DNA from: Algoriphagus iocasae | GTDB lineage: Bacteria > Bacteroidota > Bacteroidia > Cytophagales > Cyclobacteriaceae | Direction: 5' to 3' | Length of the DNA stretch: 64,000 nt | Assembly (NCBI RefSeq): GCF_014206875.1 | Contig: NZ_JACIJO010000002.1 | Location: 186,001-250,000 of the forward strand | The notes under the pieces: model-generated | Told to the model about the DNA's origin: nothing | Database searches by the model: none | The model's input: only the letters and a program-made list of their open reading frames with translations | Translations under genes and position numbers: made by a program | In this document: positions 9,401 through 18,361 of the stretch, piece after piece | How the letters are laid out: each line of letters begins with the position of its first letter | Position numbering within the stretch: the first letter of the stretch is position 1

Positions 9401-11509
9401 TTAGCCTAAAACCAGATTGATGGTTGCGTTTTGAGTTAATGTAGTTCCAGGGGAAAGCGATTGGGTTTTGACCACTCCTTTTCCTGAATAATTGACTTTC
9501 AAACCTTTGTTTTCAAGAATAAATAGGGCATCCCGTAATGGTAAACCTGATACATCAGGGATTTTAGCCTCATCTGTTTCATTGTTTTGCCATTGGATTT
9601 GATCTGAATTTGAGACCATTTTCACCCATTCCTCTGCATTCGCTGCACCAGCCTTTACTCCTAGTTCTTCGAAAATCTCATTCAATTCTCCTCCTCTACC
9701 TGCTTTGATAAATGGAACTTTTGAGTCGTTATTTTCAGCCTGGAAAATCTGGTTTTGATTGGATGGATTCAATTCGATATCCAAAGCGTAAATCCTATCT
9801 GCGATCTCTTTAAATACTGGAGCAGAAACATCACCACCATAGGCAGCAAAACCTTCCGGACTATCGATCACCACAATCATGGAGTATTTCGGGTTGTCAG
9901 CAGGGAAATAGCCAGCGAAACTTGTATAGTATTTTCGGGTATATCTCCCGTTTACCAACTTCTGCGCTGTTCCAGTTTTACCTGCAATTTTATAGTCTGC
10001 ATTGGCTATGTTTCTAGCTGTACCTCTGATAACTACTCCCTCTAATAGCTCTTGTAATTGCTTGATGGTCTTTTCAGAAGCAATTCGATCTCGAATGATT
10101 TCAGTATCAAATCTTTCCTGAATAGTATTCCCTTTAGAAATTGACCGTACGATCATAGGCTTGACCATTGTACCGCCATTGGCGACAGCATTGTAAAGTG
10201 CCAGCGTATGCAGCGGATTCAACTTGATTTCGTACCCAATAGAGATCCATGGAAGAGAGGTTCCATACCAGTTTTTATCTCCAGGCTTCTTGAAATAAGG
10301 CTTTCCTTCTCCGACCAACTGGAATCCAACTGGCTCTTTTAAACCAACTTTATCGACATAGGCCATAAACTTGGAAGGGCTCGAGCCAAAATATTCATCC
10401 ACCAATTTTGATATTCCAACATTCGAGGATTTCTCAAATGCCTCACGGACAGTCAATGTGCCGTAGCCTCCGTTTTTTGCATCGGTCATGGTACGGTCAT
10501 AAAATTTATGAGCACCATTTCCAGTCTCTACTTTATCATTTAAGCTGATTTTATTCTCTTCCAGAAGGGCCAAAATCGACAACAATTTAAAAGTGGAACC
10601 AGGCTCGGTATTCCCCTGATCTCCAATGGCGAAATTGTAGTTTTCACCATATCCATTGCCGCTCTTATTTTTTTGAAGGTTGGTAATGGCTTTGATCTCA
10701 CCGGTTTTTACCTCCATCACGATAACAGAACCAAATTCCGCATTTCGATCTACCAATTGCCTTCTCAATGCTGTTTCAGCAACATCCTGAATATTTACAT
10801 CCAGGGTCGTCACGATATCTGACCCGTTTTCTGGCTTCACATCTTCCGCATCGAAAACCGGCTTCCAGCTACCTCCGGCAAGTCTTTGGAACAAAGCTTT
10901 TCCGTCCGTGCCTTTCAAGTACTCATTGAATGAATATTCGATTCCTGCACCGTATTCATCTTCATTCAAAAAGCCAACGGTACGGCTGGCAAGGGAATTA
11001 AATGGTCGATATCTTTTTTCTACTTTTTCAAACAGCACTCCTCCGCCCAAACGGCCTCCTCTAAAAATTGGCCACTTAGACATTTCCTGCATATCCTGAT
11101 AGCCGATTTGTCTTCTATTAAGAACCAAATACCGCTTATTGTCTTTTCGTGCATCGTTGATCATCCGCTTATAAGCTGTTGCGGATTTGTCTTTATAAAA
11201 TGCTGAAAGCTTCTGGGCCAAAGAGTCGATTTTTGCCTTGTACCGATCTTCTTTGACAATTGTTGGATCAATTGCTACTCTATAAAAAGGTAAACTTGTG
11301 GCCATCAAACTTCCGTCACCGGCATAGATATTTCCCCGAGTGGCTGGCACCTCTCTATATTGGAAATTGATGGTTTCGGCTTTTTCTCTCCATTTGTCCC
11401 CCTCATCTAGTTGGAGCTGGGCAATACGGTAAGGTATTGCGGCCGCAACCAGCGCAACAAGGATGAATACCACCCTCACTCGGAGCAATATGGATCGTTT
11501 TATATTCAC
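9401..11509 (-). CDS. ftsI: Class B penicillin-binding protein with PASTA domain (FtsI-type)
   Basis: Septal D,D-transpeptidase anchored in the inner membrane. The 702 residues comprise an N-terminal membrane segment (about 10-30), the PBP dimerisation domain (about 52-215, with PATRGNIYAGDG), and the transpeptidase domain with all three active-site motifs: STFK (305-308), SSN (361-363) and KTG (511-513). A C-terminal PASTA domain (about 640-702) starts at IPDVSGLPLRDAL. That tail is absent from E. coli FtsI but occurs in SpoVD-like proteins. The start codon is GTG at 11509, overlapping the ftsL stop as GTGA. Murein polymerisation would come from FtsW of the same operon. Confidence 0.93.
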   Translation of the reverse strand: MNIKRSILLRVRVVFILVALVAAAIPYRIAQLQLDEGDKWREKAETINFQYREVPATRGNIYAGDGSLMATSLPFYRVAIDPTIVKEDRYKAKIDSLAQKLSAFYKDKSATAYKRMINDARKDNKRYLVLNRRQIGYQDMQEMSKWPIFRGGRLGGGVLFEKVEKRYRPFNSLASRTVGFLNEDEYGAGIEYSFNEYLKGTDGKALFQRLAGGSWKPVFDAEDVKPENGSDIVTTLDVNIQDVAETALRRQLVDRNAEFGSVIVMEVKTGEIKAITNLQKNKSGNGYGENYNFAIGDQGNTEPGSTFKLLSILALLEENKISLNDKVETGNGAHKFYDRTMTDAKNGGYGTLTVREAFEKSSNVGISKLVDEYFGSSPSKFMAYVDKVGLKEPVGFQLVGEGKPYFKKPGDKNWYGTSLPWISIGYEIKLNPLHTLALYNAVANGGTMVKPMIVRSISKGNTIQERFDTEIIRDRIASEKTIKQLQELLEGVVIRGTARNIANADYKIAGKTGTAQKLVNGRYTRKYYTSFAGYFPADNPKYSMIVVIDSPEGFAAYGGDVSAPVFKEIADRIYALDIELNPSNQNQIFQAENNDSKVPFIKAGRGGELNEIFEELGVKAGAANAEEWVKMVSNSDQIQWQNNETDEAKIPDVSGLPLRDALFILENKGLKVNYSGKGVVKTQSLSPGTTLTQNATINLVLG

Positions 11510-11895
11510 TTATCTACCTCGATCTTGATCGGTGGTTGATTTAATTCTTCTATTTCTTGTGCCGAAACACGTTTTGCCACTTCTGACTGCATGCTGCTTA
11601 GCATGTACTCAGCTTCAAGCGTAGTTACATCCGCACGAAGGTCCTCGACCTCCTGCTGTGCCTTTTCAATTTTTCGCACCATGTTTTCAGCATGGTGATT
11701 ACTCCAGATATAGATCAACGCCAAAAGGACTACAAACCCAACTGGCGGAACCAACTGCACCGGGACACCTTCTCCAAGCAACCCCGTCACATTTAACTTT
11801 TCTTCTATCCAAGTGAATATGGTCTTTCTAGGACCTCCACTCTTTTTGGAAGCATTTTCCTTTTTAAGTTTCTTCTTAAAGCTGTTCTCGCTCAT
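11506..11895 (-). CDS. ftsL: FtsL-like cell division protein
   Basis: Small bitopic protein of 129 residues, with a basic Lys-rich cytoplasmic N-terminus, one membrane segment (about residues 46-64, VPPVGFVVLLALIYIW) and a predicted coiled coil (about 70-110, KIEKAQQEVEDLRADVTTLE). This is the architecture of FtsL/DivIC proteins, which scaffold FtsQ and the FtsWI synthase. Sequence identity is weak in this family, so the call rests on size, topology and position between rsmH and ftsI. Both ends overlap neighbours by four bases. Confidence 0.8.
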   Translation of the reverse strand: MSENSFKKKLKKENASKKSGGPRKTIFTWIEEKLNVTGLLGEGVPVQLVPPVGFVVLLALIYIWSNHHAENMVRKIEKAQQEVEDLRADVTTLEAEYMLSSMQSEVAKRVSAQEIEELNQPPIKIEVDK

Positions 11896-12803
11896 TTCCC
11901 TGTCTTTTTAGCAACTCTCAGTTTTGCACTTCTTGCTCTTGGATTCCTTGCTATTTCTTCCTCATCAGCGACTACCGCTCCCCGTACTACCGGTTCAAGT
12001 GGCCTGATCAGATTGCCATAAAAATCCTTTTCTACTTCTCCCTGAAATTTTCCTTTTTGAATCAGGTTTTTGACCAATCGGTCCTCTAAACTATGATAGC
12101 TCATCACTACCAACCTTCCCTCTGGCTTTAGCAATTCCACAGCACTCAGCAACATTTCTTCCAAAGCTCCCATCTCATCGTTCACTTCTATTCTCAAAGC
12201 CTGAAAGACCTGAGCATAATATTTGAAATCCTTGCCTCGAGGGGCATATTTCTTCAAGAAAGACGTAAACCCTTCTGTCGTTTCAAAAGGCTGCGAAGCC
12301 CGCTCAGCGACAACTGCTTGTGCCAAGGTTTTTGCGTTTTTTACTTCTCCATAAATGCCGAAAATCTTATGAAGCTTAGATTCCTCATAAGTATTGAGCA
12401 CCTCTTTGGCAGAAAGATCCGCCGACTGATTCATCCGCATGTCCAGACTACCACTAAAGCGGGTAGAAAATCCCCGACTAGGTTCATCAATCTGATGGGA
12501 AGAAATTCCCAGATCCGCCAAAATCCCATCAACCTTCTTCACACCATGTAATCTGAGATACCTTTTCAGATCCCGGAAATTGGCTTCCACGAAAGTGAAC
12601 CGGTCATTTTCCGGAATATTTGCAATGGCATCTGCATCCTGATCAAATCCATAAAGATGGCCTTTGTCCAAATGCTTGAGGATCTCACGTGAATGCCCAC
12701 CTCCACCGAAAGTGACATCGACATAGGTTCCGTTGGGGTCAATAGCCAAGCCTTCAGTGCATTGAGCTAGCATCACTGGAATATGGTAAACAGACTCTGT
12801 CAT
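11892..12803 (-). CDS. rsmH: 16S rRNA (cytosine-1402-N4)-methyltransferase RsmH
   Basis: SAM-dependent methyltransferase (also MraW) that modifies C1402 in the ribosomal P site. It has 303 residues. The SAM-binding loop DVTFGGGGHSREIL is at about 29-42, LADLGISSHQID near 95, and SYHSLEDRLVKNL near 229. The Arg/Lys-rich C-terminus (NPRARSAKLRVAKK) fits RNA binding. It is the second gene of the dcw operon, three bases after the mraZ stop and overlapping ftsL by four bases. Confidence 0.97.
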   Translation of the reverse strand: MTESVYHIPVMLAQCTEGLAIDPNGTYVDVTFGGGGHSREILKHLDKGHLYGFDQDADAIANIPENDRFTFVEANFRDLKRYLRLHGVKKVDGILADLGISSHQIDEPSRGFSTRFSGSLDMRMNQSADLSAKEVLNTYEESKLHKIFGIYGEVKNAKTLAQAVVAERASQPFETTEGFTSFLKKYAPRGKDFKYYAQVFQALRIEVNDEMGALEEMLLSAVELLKPEGRLVVMSYHSLEDRLVKNLIQKGKFQGEVEKDFYGNLIRPLEPVVRGAVVADEEEIARNPRARSAKLRVAKKTGK

Positions 12804-12806
12804 GGT

Positions 12807-13241
12807 TTAGGAGAGGTATTTTTCCATCAAAGCCGACAAGTCAGCCGGATCAGGGATGACATGCTTGGCATGATTTTCAGGATTCCAGATTTCTATTCGT
12901 GCCCCGTTTCCGGCGACAACTACTTCTTTTTCAAGTCCTGCGTAAGCCTGAAACGTTTTCGGTATCAAAAGCCTACCGGCGCTGTCCAACTCCACATCGA
13001 CTACAGTATTGAAAAATGCACGCTGCAATGCACGCTGTTCAGGATTGTTGATGTTCAGAGATTTTATCTGATTTTCTAACTTCCTATATTCCACCATAGG
13101 ATACAAAGCCAAACAATGATCCTCTGCCATCCGAAGCATCAAAGTAGTCCCATTAGCCTCTGGTATCGCTGCCTTAATTTTTGCCGGCAGCGCCAGACGA
13201 CCTTTCGGATCTAGCTTACAATCGTAATGGCTGTTGAACAT
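12807..13241 (-). CDS. mraZ: Transcriptional regulator MraZ
   Basis: Ring-forming DNA-binding protein that in studied bacteria represses the dcw operon from repeated boxes ahead of its own gene. The 144-residue protein contains two SpoVT/AbrB half-domains with the repeated signature: DPKGRLALPAKIK near residues 11-23 and DSAGRLLIPKTFQAY near 85-99. An in-frame ATG at 13298 would add 19 hydrophobic residues, but it lies upstream of the predicted -7 element, and MFNSHYDCKLD is the normal family start, so 13241 is chosen. Three GTGG boxes lie 64-90 bases upstream. Confidence 0.93.
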   Translation of the reverse strand: MFNSHYDCKLDPKGRLALPAKIKAAIPEANGTTLMLRMAEDHCLALYPMVEYRKLENQIKSLNINNPEQRALQRAFFNTVVDVELDSAGRLLIPKTFQAYAGLEKEVVVAGNGARIEIWNPENHAKHVIPDPADLSALMEKYLS

Positions 13242-13274
13242 CGCTTTCTTTTTCCCTGATATATGTGGTAAAGA

Positions 13275-13282
13275 CAAAAGTA
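13275..13282 (-). promoter_or_regulatory. Predicted -7 element of the dcw promoter
   Basis: The minus strand reads TACTTTTG, matching the Bacteroidota -7 consensus TAnnTTTG. It lies 33 bases upstream of the mraZ ATG. No clean TTG -33 element is visible at the usual spacing; that position falls at the edge of the innermost MraZ box. Confidence 0.55.
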
Positions 13283-13304
13283 ATAAAATGATATACACAT
13301 TCTA

Positions 13305-13331
13305 CCACTTTCCCCCACTTTTTCCCACTTT
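13305..13331 (-). promoter_or_regulatory. MraZ box: three AAAGTGG repeats
   Basis: Read on the minus strand, AAAGTGG occurs three times at exactly 10-base spacing (13331-13325, 13321-13315, 13311-13305). This matches the known MraZ operator style of GTGG-containing direct repeats about one helical turn apart. The boxes lie just upstream of the predicted mraZ -7 element, so bound MraZ would block polymerase, giving autoregulation of the whole cluster. Confidence 0.88.
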
Positions 13332-13631
13332 CTCTTAAAAGTAGCCAAAAGTTTCATCCAAGCCAATATTTTTCAAAATATTTCAAGGAATATTTCAGAG
13401 ATATTCAGATGATTAACAGCCCATTATAAAATTCAAAAAACCTCAATTATTAACATTCTGGAGGGCTTTTTTTCCTGTAAAATCCAATTTTATTGAATCA
13501 TTCCCAGAAGAGGGGTAGAAAAGTGGAGAGATTTCCCAAAATTTTTAAAAGAATCTCCAAAGCCAGTTTATTTTTCTCAATTCAAACATATACTACCCTA
13601 CAAATCTTGTAGACTTAATTGAATATTAATT
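13332..13631. other. Intergenic region between dcw promoter and lipoprotein gene
   Basis: About 300 AT-rich bases between divergent transcription units. I see no convincing ORF, RNA gene or strong hairpin. A T7 run follows a weak CCTC/GAGG pairing near 13441-13470, too weak to call a terminator. Confidence 0.5.
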
Positions 13632-13639
13632 TAGATTTG
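13632..13639 (+). promoter_or_regulatory. Predicted -7 element of the TlpA-like lipoprotein gene
   Basis: TAGATTTG fits TAnnTTTG and lies 18 bases before the ATG at 13658. A TTG occurs 22 bases upstream, slightly longer than the usual 19-20 base spacing, so the -33 element is uncertain. Confidence 0.45.
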
Positions 13640-13657
13640 TAGCTACGCTCCTCACCT

Positions 13658-14878
13658 ATGAAAAAATTAATCCTACTAGCACTGATTCCCTTCCTATTTG
13701 GATGCAATACCTCCACAAAAAAAACCGCGAATTTTGAAGGAGAATGGCATGGATATTTAGATTTAGGAGATGACCATCTTCCTTTTTGGATCAATCTGGA
13801 AAAATCTGAAAATCAATGGACTGCTTATCTGATAAATGATCAGGAAAGACTAGCCGTCCCAGATGTCACCATCAAGGGTGACAGCATTCATATTGAAATG
13901 AATGCCTTTGATTCAGAGGTATTTGCGAAGCTAGATGAGGATGGAGTAATACGTGGAAGATATCAGCGCAATTACCAGGAAAACTATAAATCTGCATTTG
14001 TTGCGGAAAGAAATATCCAAACAAGATTCCCTGTTCTGGAAGAACCAACTTCTGATTTTTCCGGGAAATGGGAGTTTGAATTCACAAGATCAGACAGTAG
14101 CACTTATCAGGCAATTGGAGTTTTCAAGCAAAATGGTAATAAAATCACGGGAACTTTTCTAACCAATTTTGGAGACTATCGATTTTTGGAAGGAAACGTC
14201 AGCGGAGACACTTTTTTTCTAAGTGCATTTGATGGAGGACATGCCTTTTTCTTTACCGGTTCCGAGTCAAATTCCGGAATAGTATCTGGCAGATTTAGGT
14301 CAGGCCCAATTTATTTTCAGACCTTTTCCGCTATTAGAAATAAAGATTTTGAATTGCCGGAAAACAATGATCTGACTCAGCTAAATGAAGGGTATGAAAC
14401 ACTTGACTTCAGTTTTCCGGATATAGATGGAAAGATCATTTCTCTTGGCGATTCGACTTTTGAGGATCAAATTGTCTTGGTTCAGCTTTTTGGAACTTGG
14501 TGCGCCAACTGTATGGACGAAACAAATTTTCTGGCTCCCTGGTACGAGGAAAATAAAGGAAAAGGGATCGAAGTAGTTGCTTTGGCTTTCGAAAGTAAGC
14601 CTGATTTTGAATATGCAGTAGGCCGATTAAAAAAACATGCCGAACGATTTGATGTTCCTTATCCGCAATTGATTGCCGGGGTTTCCAACAAAGAAAAAGC
14701 TGGCGAAGCTCTCCCTGCACTTAAAGAAGTGCAAGCTTTCCCGACGTTAATTTACATGGATAGAAACCATAAAGTAAGGAAAATCCACACAGGATTTAAC
14801 GGTCCGGGAACAGGAGAATATTATGCTAAATGGGTTGAAGAGCATAAACTTTTTATCGACAAACTCTTGGCCGAATAA
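13658..14878 (+). CDS. Lipoprotein with C-terminal TlpA/thioredoxin-like domain
   Basis: The 406-residue protein has a lipoprotein signal peptide with Cys16 after LFG, so it is probably membrane-anchored in the periplasm. Two similar beta-rich modules follow (about 25-110, starting FEGEWHGYL, and 134-215, starting FSGKWEFEF). A thioredoxin-fold domain (about 245-400) carries the redox motif GTWCANC, with Cys282 and Cys285, as in TlpA/ResA proteins that reduce disulfides. The partner is unknown. The N-terminal module resembles the N-terminus of the hydrolase at 33196. The stop lies three bases from the convergent MFS gene stop. Confidence 0.8.
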   Translation: MKKLILLALIPFLFGCNTSTKKTANFEGEWHGYLDLGDDHLPFWINLEKSENQWTAYLINDQERLAVPDVTIKGDSIHIEMNAFDSEVFAKLDEDGVIRGRYQRNYQENYKSAFVAERNIQTRFPVLEEPTSDFSGKWEFEFTRSDSSTYQAIGVFKQNGNKITGTFLTNFGDYRFLEGNVSGDTFFLSAFDGGHAFFFTGSESNSGIVSGRFRSGPIYFQTFSAIRNKDFELPENNDLTQLNEGYETLDFSFPDIDGKIISLGDSTFEDQIVLVQLFGTWCANCMDETNFLAPWYEENKGKGIEVVALAFESKPDFEYAVGRLKKHAERFDVPYPQLIAGVSNKEKAGEALPALKEVQAFPTLIYMDRNHKVRKIHTGFNGPGTGEYYAKWVEEHKLFIDKLLAE

Positions 14879-14881
14879 AAC

Positions 14882-16108
14882 TTAAACTGCTTTCAAAAGC
14901 CTAGTAGAAAGCACTCTATAGGCAAATATCAAGCTGATGACCATCAATATTGACGCAAGATAAAATGAAGCTCCTGGTAGATAAATCGGAGCATCTTCAG
15001 AACTGAAATAAGCGAATATTGAATTCATCATCAATGGACCAATAATAGATGTCAAACTGACTAAGCTGGTCAACGCTCCTTGCAATTCTCCTTGTTGATT
15101 AGAGGGGACCTGACTGGAAATTATCCCTTGCAATGCCGGTCCGGAGATTCCTCCCAAACAATAAGGGATCAAAAAGACAAACATCATCCAACTCAAAGAA
15201 GCAATACCGAAGCAGAAGAGTCCAATGGCATTTAATGCAATCCCAAAATAGACAGACTTTGCCTGACCCAATTTGGGAATCACGACCCGAATCAATCCTC
15301 CCTGAACTATCGCCACCAATAAACCAACCACTCCCAGGGAATATCCCACCATCGCCTCATCCCAACCAAATTTAAACATGGTATAATAGGACCAATTGCT
15401 TTGGACAGCATGGCTGGAAATATAAATCAAGACCAATGATAAAACCAGGCCCGATATCACTGGATATTTTCTGAGGTGCATCAACGAGCCAATTGGATTT
15501 GCCCTTCGCCAATCAAAAGCCCGTCTTTCCGATGCCTCCAAAGATTCTGGAAGAACAAAATACCCGTAAAGAACATTTAATAAGGACAATGCCGCGGCGA
15601 CTAGAAATGGAGCTCTAGGCCCAAATTCTGCACCGGCCATTCCGCCAATTACAGGTCCAATGATAAACCCCAATCCAAAAGCAGCTCCAATAAGTCCAAA
15701 ATTTTGAGATCGTTTTTCTGGAGTACTGATATCAGCAATATAAGCGGTGGCGGTAGTGAAACTTGCCCCAAAAATCCCTGCTACAAGGCGACCTACAAAA
15801 AGCCAAAAAAGTGTTGGGGCAAAAGCATGAAAAACATAATCAATCCCTAATCCCAGCAAGGAAAGTAAAAGTACAGGTCGTCTACCAAATCGATCGGAAA
15901 GCCCACCCATAATTGGTGAAAAAACGAATTGCATGGCTGCAAAAGAAAAAAGCAACCAGCCACCATATTGTGAAGCCTGACTTAGTCCCTCTCCTGTCAA
16001 TTCCTCGATCAAACTCGGCACCACCGGTATAATTACGCCTAGACCGATCACATCCACCAAAATGGTGATGAAAATAAACAGCAAGGAACGCTTCGAGTTT
16101 TGTCGCAT
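14882..16108 (-). CDS. MFS transporter, TCR/Tet family
   Basis: A 408-residue, 12-helix major facilitator of the drug:H+ antiporter type related to TetA. The first helix contains [16 protein letters not shown]. The loop 2-3 signature [14 protein letters not shown] is at about 68-81, with [20 protein letters not shown] in helices 4-5 and [10 protein letters not shown] in helix 5, the antiporter motif C region. Family members export tetracycline or other small molecules, but substrate cannot be deduced here. It appears to be transcribed alone, downstream of a terminator that ends the M56 peptidase transcript. Confidence 0.85.
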   Translation of the reverse strand: MRQNSKRSLLFIFITILVDVIGLGVIIPVVPSLIEELTGEGLSQASQYGGWLLFSFAAMQFVFSPIMGGLSDRFGRRPVLLLSLLGLGIDYVFHAFAPTLFWLFVGRLVAGIFGASFTTATAYIADISTPEKRSQNFGLIGAAFGLGFIIGPVIGGMAGAEFGPRAPFLVAAALSLLNVLYGYFVLPESLEASERRAFDWRRANPIGSLMHLRKYPVISGLVLSLVLIYISSHAVQSNWSYYTMFKFGWDEAMVGYSLGVVGLLVAIVQGGLIRVVIPKLGQAKSVYFGIALNAIGLFCFGIASLSWMMFVFLIPYCLGGISGPALQGIISSQVPSNQQGELQGALTSLVSLTSIIGPLMMNSIFAYFSSEDAPIYLPGASFYLASILMVISLIFAYRVLSTRLLKAV

Positions 16109-16177
16109 GATTTAGTGAAAGTTCAAACTTAAAATTCTTGATGCAATTTTTTGTCATGGTCCTCGAATGAGAACAAA

Positions 16178-16208
16178 AAAAAGACCTGCTCATTGGGCAG
16201 GTCTTTTT
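16178..16208 (-). terminator. Rho-independent terminator after the M56 peptidase gene
   Basis: A 12-base perfect inverted repeat (arms 16178-16189 and 16197-16208, core AGACCTGC/GCAGGTCT) with a 7-base loop. A-rich on one side and T-rich on the other, it could work in both directions. It lies 57 bases past the peptidase stop. Confidence 0.85.
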
Positions 16209-16264
16209 CGAAGCATCAACACACAATTACCTTTTCAGGCATTTATCTTTCTTAAAACGATCAA

Positions 16265-18361
16265 TTACTTGTTATCGTTTTTTTTCTGTAGTTCTTCTTG
16301 AAGTCTTTTTTGAAATTCCTGGATTTTGGCTTGATTTTCCTTTTGCCAAACTTCCATTTTACGCTGGTATTCTTCCATTTTTGGCTGCATCTCCTTCTCC
16401 CAAGCCTTCATTTTTTCTTCAAACTCCTTCAATTTTGGTTCATTTGATTTTTGCCATTCCTGCATCTTCATTTCAAACTCTTTCATTTTAGGCTCATAGG
16501 CCTTCTGCCACTCCTGCATTTTAGCTTCGAATTCCTTCATTCTTGGCTCATTGGCTTTCTCCCATTCTTTCATTTTCAGCTCATACTCCTTCATTCTAGG
16601 CTCATTTTCTTTCTCCCAAGCCTTCATTTTCTCCTCAAACTCCTTCATTTTAGGAGCCATAGTTTTCTCCCACTCAGCTGCTTTTTTCTCCATATCTGCC
16701 GCTCTGGCATCCATTTCTTTTTTCCACTGCTCCTTTTCGGCTTTGGTCATTCCCACTGTGTCTTTGTGAAAATCCTTCCATTCAGTCCCATCAAAATCCC
16801 AGAACCCTTCTATGCCCTCAAACTCTATTGGAGGCATTGGAGCCATCTCAAATTCCATCGGTGGCATCGGTGCCATTTCAAATTCAAAATCTGGAGCCGG
16901 AGCCATTTCGAAATTCATTTCAGGTGCAATTGCCAATTCAAAGTCCATCATTGGAGCCATAGCCCCTTCTGGAAACTCAGGCATGGGAGACAATTCCAAT
17001 TCCGGCATATTTTCAAGAACGACTGTCTTGCCATCATGCTTGTAAACGAAAGTGCCTTTCTTATTACCCTTCATGATCACTGTATCACCCTCTCGTATGA
17101 TTGTATCCCCTTTGATCTGAATGCGGTACTCCTTACGGTCTTTCAGTTCGATCACCTCATTATTTTCATTCACCCAAACTGGGTTTCCATCTGTGATAAT
17201 GATTTTCTCACCCTTTTCAGGAATGGTGTCTAAAGTCAAAGCAAGGTTTTTCGTTGATCTAGTGGAGACCACAGAAGAAACTTCTGTTTGATTGATAGGC
17301 TGAATTTTTTCCGTTTTGGCAGGAGCATCCTGCTGCGCACTTGCCATCAGGCCGGCACTAAGTATTAATGTGATTAACATAGGGATAGAAATTATAGGGT
17401 TCTGAGGATATGTCTGAGCTGGGTAGCCCATGATTCTTTTGATTCTTTGTAGGGTTGGATTTCTTTTTTTGCCAGCTGCAAGCGCTAACTCGGGCGGATT
17501 TTGCTTCGCAAAGTTTAAAACCTCTGCAAGTCCATAAGCCAGTTCCTTGGCAGAAACTCCCGCTGATACTGCTAGATCATCGGATGCATTTTCACGCAAT
17601 TCTTTCACAGTCTGACTCATCCACCAGAAGCAAGGATGGTAGAAGAAAACCACCTCTAAAGTAGATTGAAGCAGATTTGCCAAATAATCATTTCGCTTGA
17701 CGTGGGCTAATTCATGTGCTATGATTGCTTCCAGTTGAGCAGGTGAAAGCTGAAATATCAAACCTGCTGGGATTAAGATTACGGGTTTCAAAAACCCAAA
17801 AGTGATTGGAGAAAGTCCTACTTCAGATATTCTAAGCTGCACTTTTTTGGAGATCCCTAAGTTGGAAGCCATTCTAGACACTGTCTCGTTCAACTGGGCA
17901 TCTAGACTAATGCTGGATGATTTTCTGAGAATCCGGATTTCTGAAAGACTGTTTACCAATCTAAAGAGGAAGAGAATTGCTCCCAAAAACCAAAAATTAA
18001 CGAGGATAGGTAATTGACTTTCGATCCATTGGATCAGTTTAGGAATCAGACTTTCTGAAGCTGTGGCTGAAATTTCTCCCATTTGACTCCACACCATCGC
18101 GTCCAAAACCAGGTCTTCTGAAGCTGTGGTTGCAACTGGGATATCAAGTTGGTAGATAAATGTAGCAACAGCCGCTATTAAAGTGATGCCTAAACTTCCA
18201 AGGGCCAGATTATATTTAAATGCTGGAGTTCGGTGAGAAAACAACTTGAGTAACACCCAAAGAGAGGCTCCAATTAATACAAGCTGCCAAACAGAATGCA
18301 CCAAGGTCCATCCAAGGGCATACAGCAAATGATCCGGTATCAAATCGTTTAAAATTGTCAT
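16265..18361 (-). CDS. M56 family (BlaR1-like) metallopeptidase with 18-residue repeat tail
   Basis: The N-terminal half (about 1-340) is an M56 zinc peptidase with several membrane segments and the motif AHELAHVKRND (HELAH at 216-220). In BlaR1/MecR1 this domain cleaves the BlaI repressor after a signal. There is no penicillin-binding sensor domain. Instead a hydrophobic segment near 323-342 is followed by a beta-rich stretch, a Met/Pro repeat (MAPMPPMEFE, about 497-514), and seven tandem 18-residue units (572-698; consensus MKEFExKMxEWxKxNEPK). The tail is probably one long charged helix. The gene overlaps the blaI-like stop by one base (TGATG), so the pair is co-expressed. The sensed signal is unknown. 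Confidence 0.88.
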   Translation of the reverse strand: MTILNDLIPDHLLYALGWTLVHSVWQLVLIGASLWVLLKLFSHRTPAFKYNLALGSLGITLIAAVATFIYQLDIPVATTASEDLVLDAMVWSQMGEISATASESLIPKLIQWIESQLPILVNFWFLGAILFLFRLVNSLSEIRILRKSSSISLDAQLNETVSRMASNLGISKKVQLRISEVGLSPITFGFLKPVILIPAGLIFQLSPAQLEAIIAHELAHVKRNDYLANLLQSTLEVVFFYHPCFWWMSQTVKELRENASDDLAVSAGVSAKELAYGLAEVLNFAKQNPPELALAAGKKRNPTLQRIKRIMGYPAQTYPQNPIISIPMLITLILSAGLMASAQQDAPAKTEKIQPINQTEVSSVVSTRSTKNLALTLDTIPEKGEKIIITDGNPVWVNENNEVIELKDRKEYRIQIKGDTIIREGDTVIMKGNKKGTFVYKHDGKTVVLENMPELELSPMPEFPEGAMAPMMDFELAIAPEMNFEMAPAPDFEFEMAPMPPMEFEMAPMPPIEFEGIEGFWDFDGTEWKDFHKDTVGMTKAEKEQWKKEMDARAADMEKKAAEWEKTMAPKMKEFEEKMKAWEKENEPRMKEYELKMKEWEKANEPRMKEFEAKMQEWQKAYEPKMKEFEMKMQEWQKSNEPKLKEFEEKMKAWEKEMQPKMEEYQRKMEVWQKENQAKIQEFQKRLQEELQKKNDNK
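16268..16648 (-). repeat. Seven tandem 54-bp coding repeats
   Basis: In-frame repeats that encode the 18-residue units at the C-terminus of the M56 peptidase (residues 572-698). The units share M-K-E-F/Y-E at the start and N-E-P-K/R at the end, with a Trp at position 11 in most. The last unit is degenerate. Being coding and in frame, this is a protein repeat, not a CRISPR or satellite. Confidence 0.9.

Noticed and set aside
14882..16108. The MFS gene as an acquired tetracycline-resistance determinant
   Set aside because: There are no mobile-element remnants around it and its codon style looks like the neighbours. A chromosomal drug or metabolite exporter is the safer reading.
16268..16648. 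Regular 54-base repeats as a possible CRISPR or satellite
   Set aside because: In-frame coding repeats with amino-acid level conservation and no spacers.
16451..17233. A 260-codon plus-strand ORF
   Set aside because: It is antisense to the Lys/Glu/Met-rich repeats and linker of the M56 peptidase. Its repetitive His/Phe/Leu content is the mirror of those codons.
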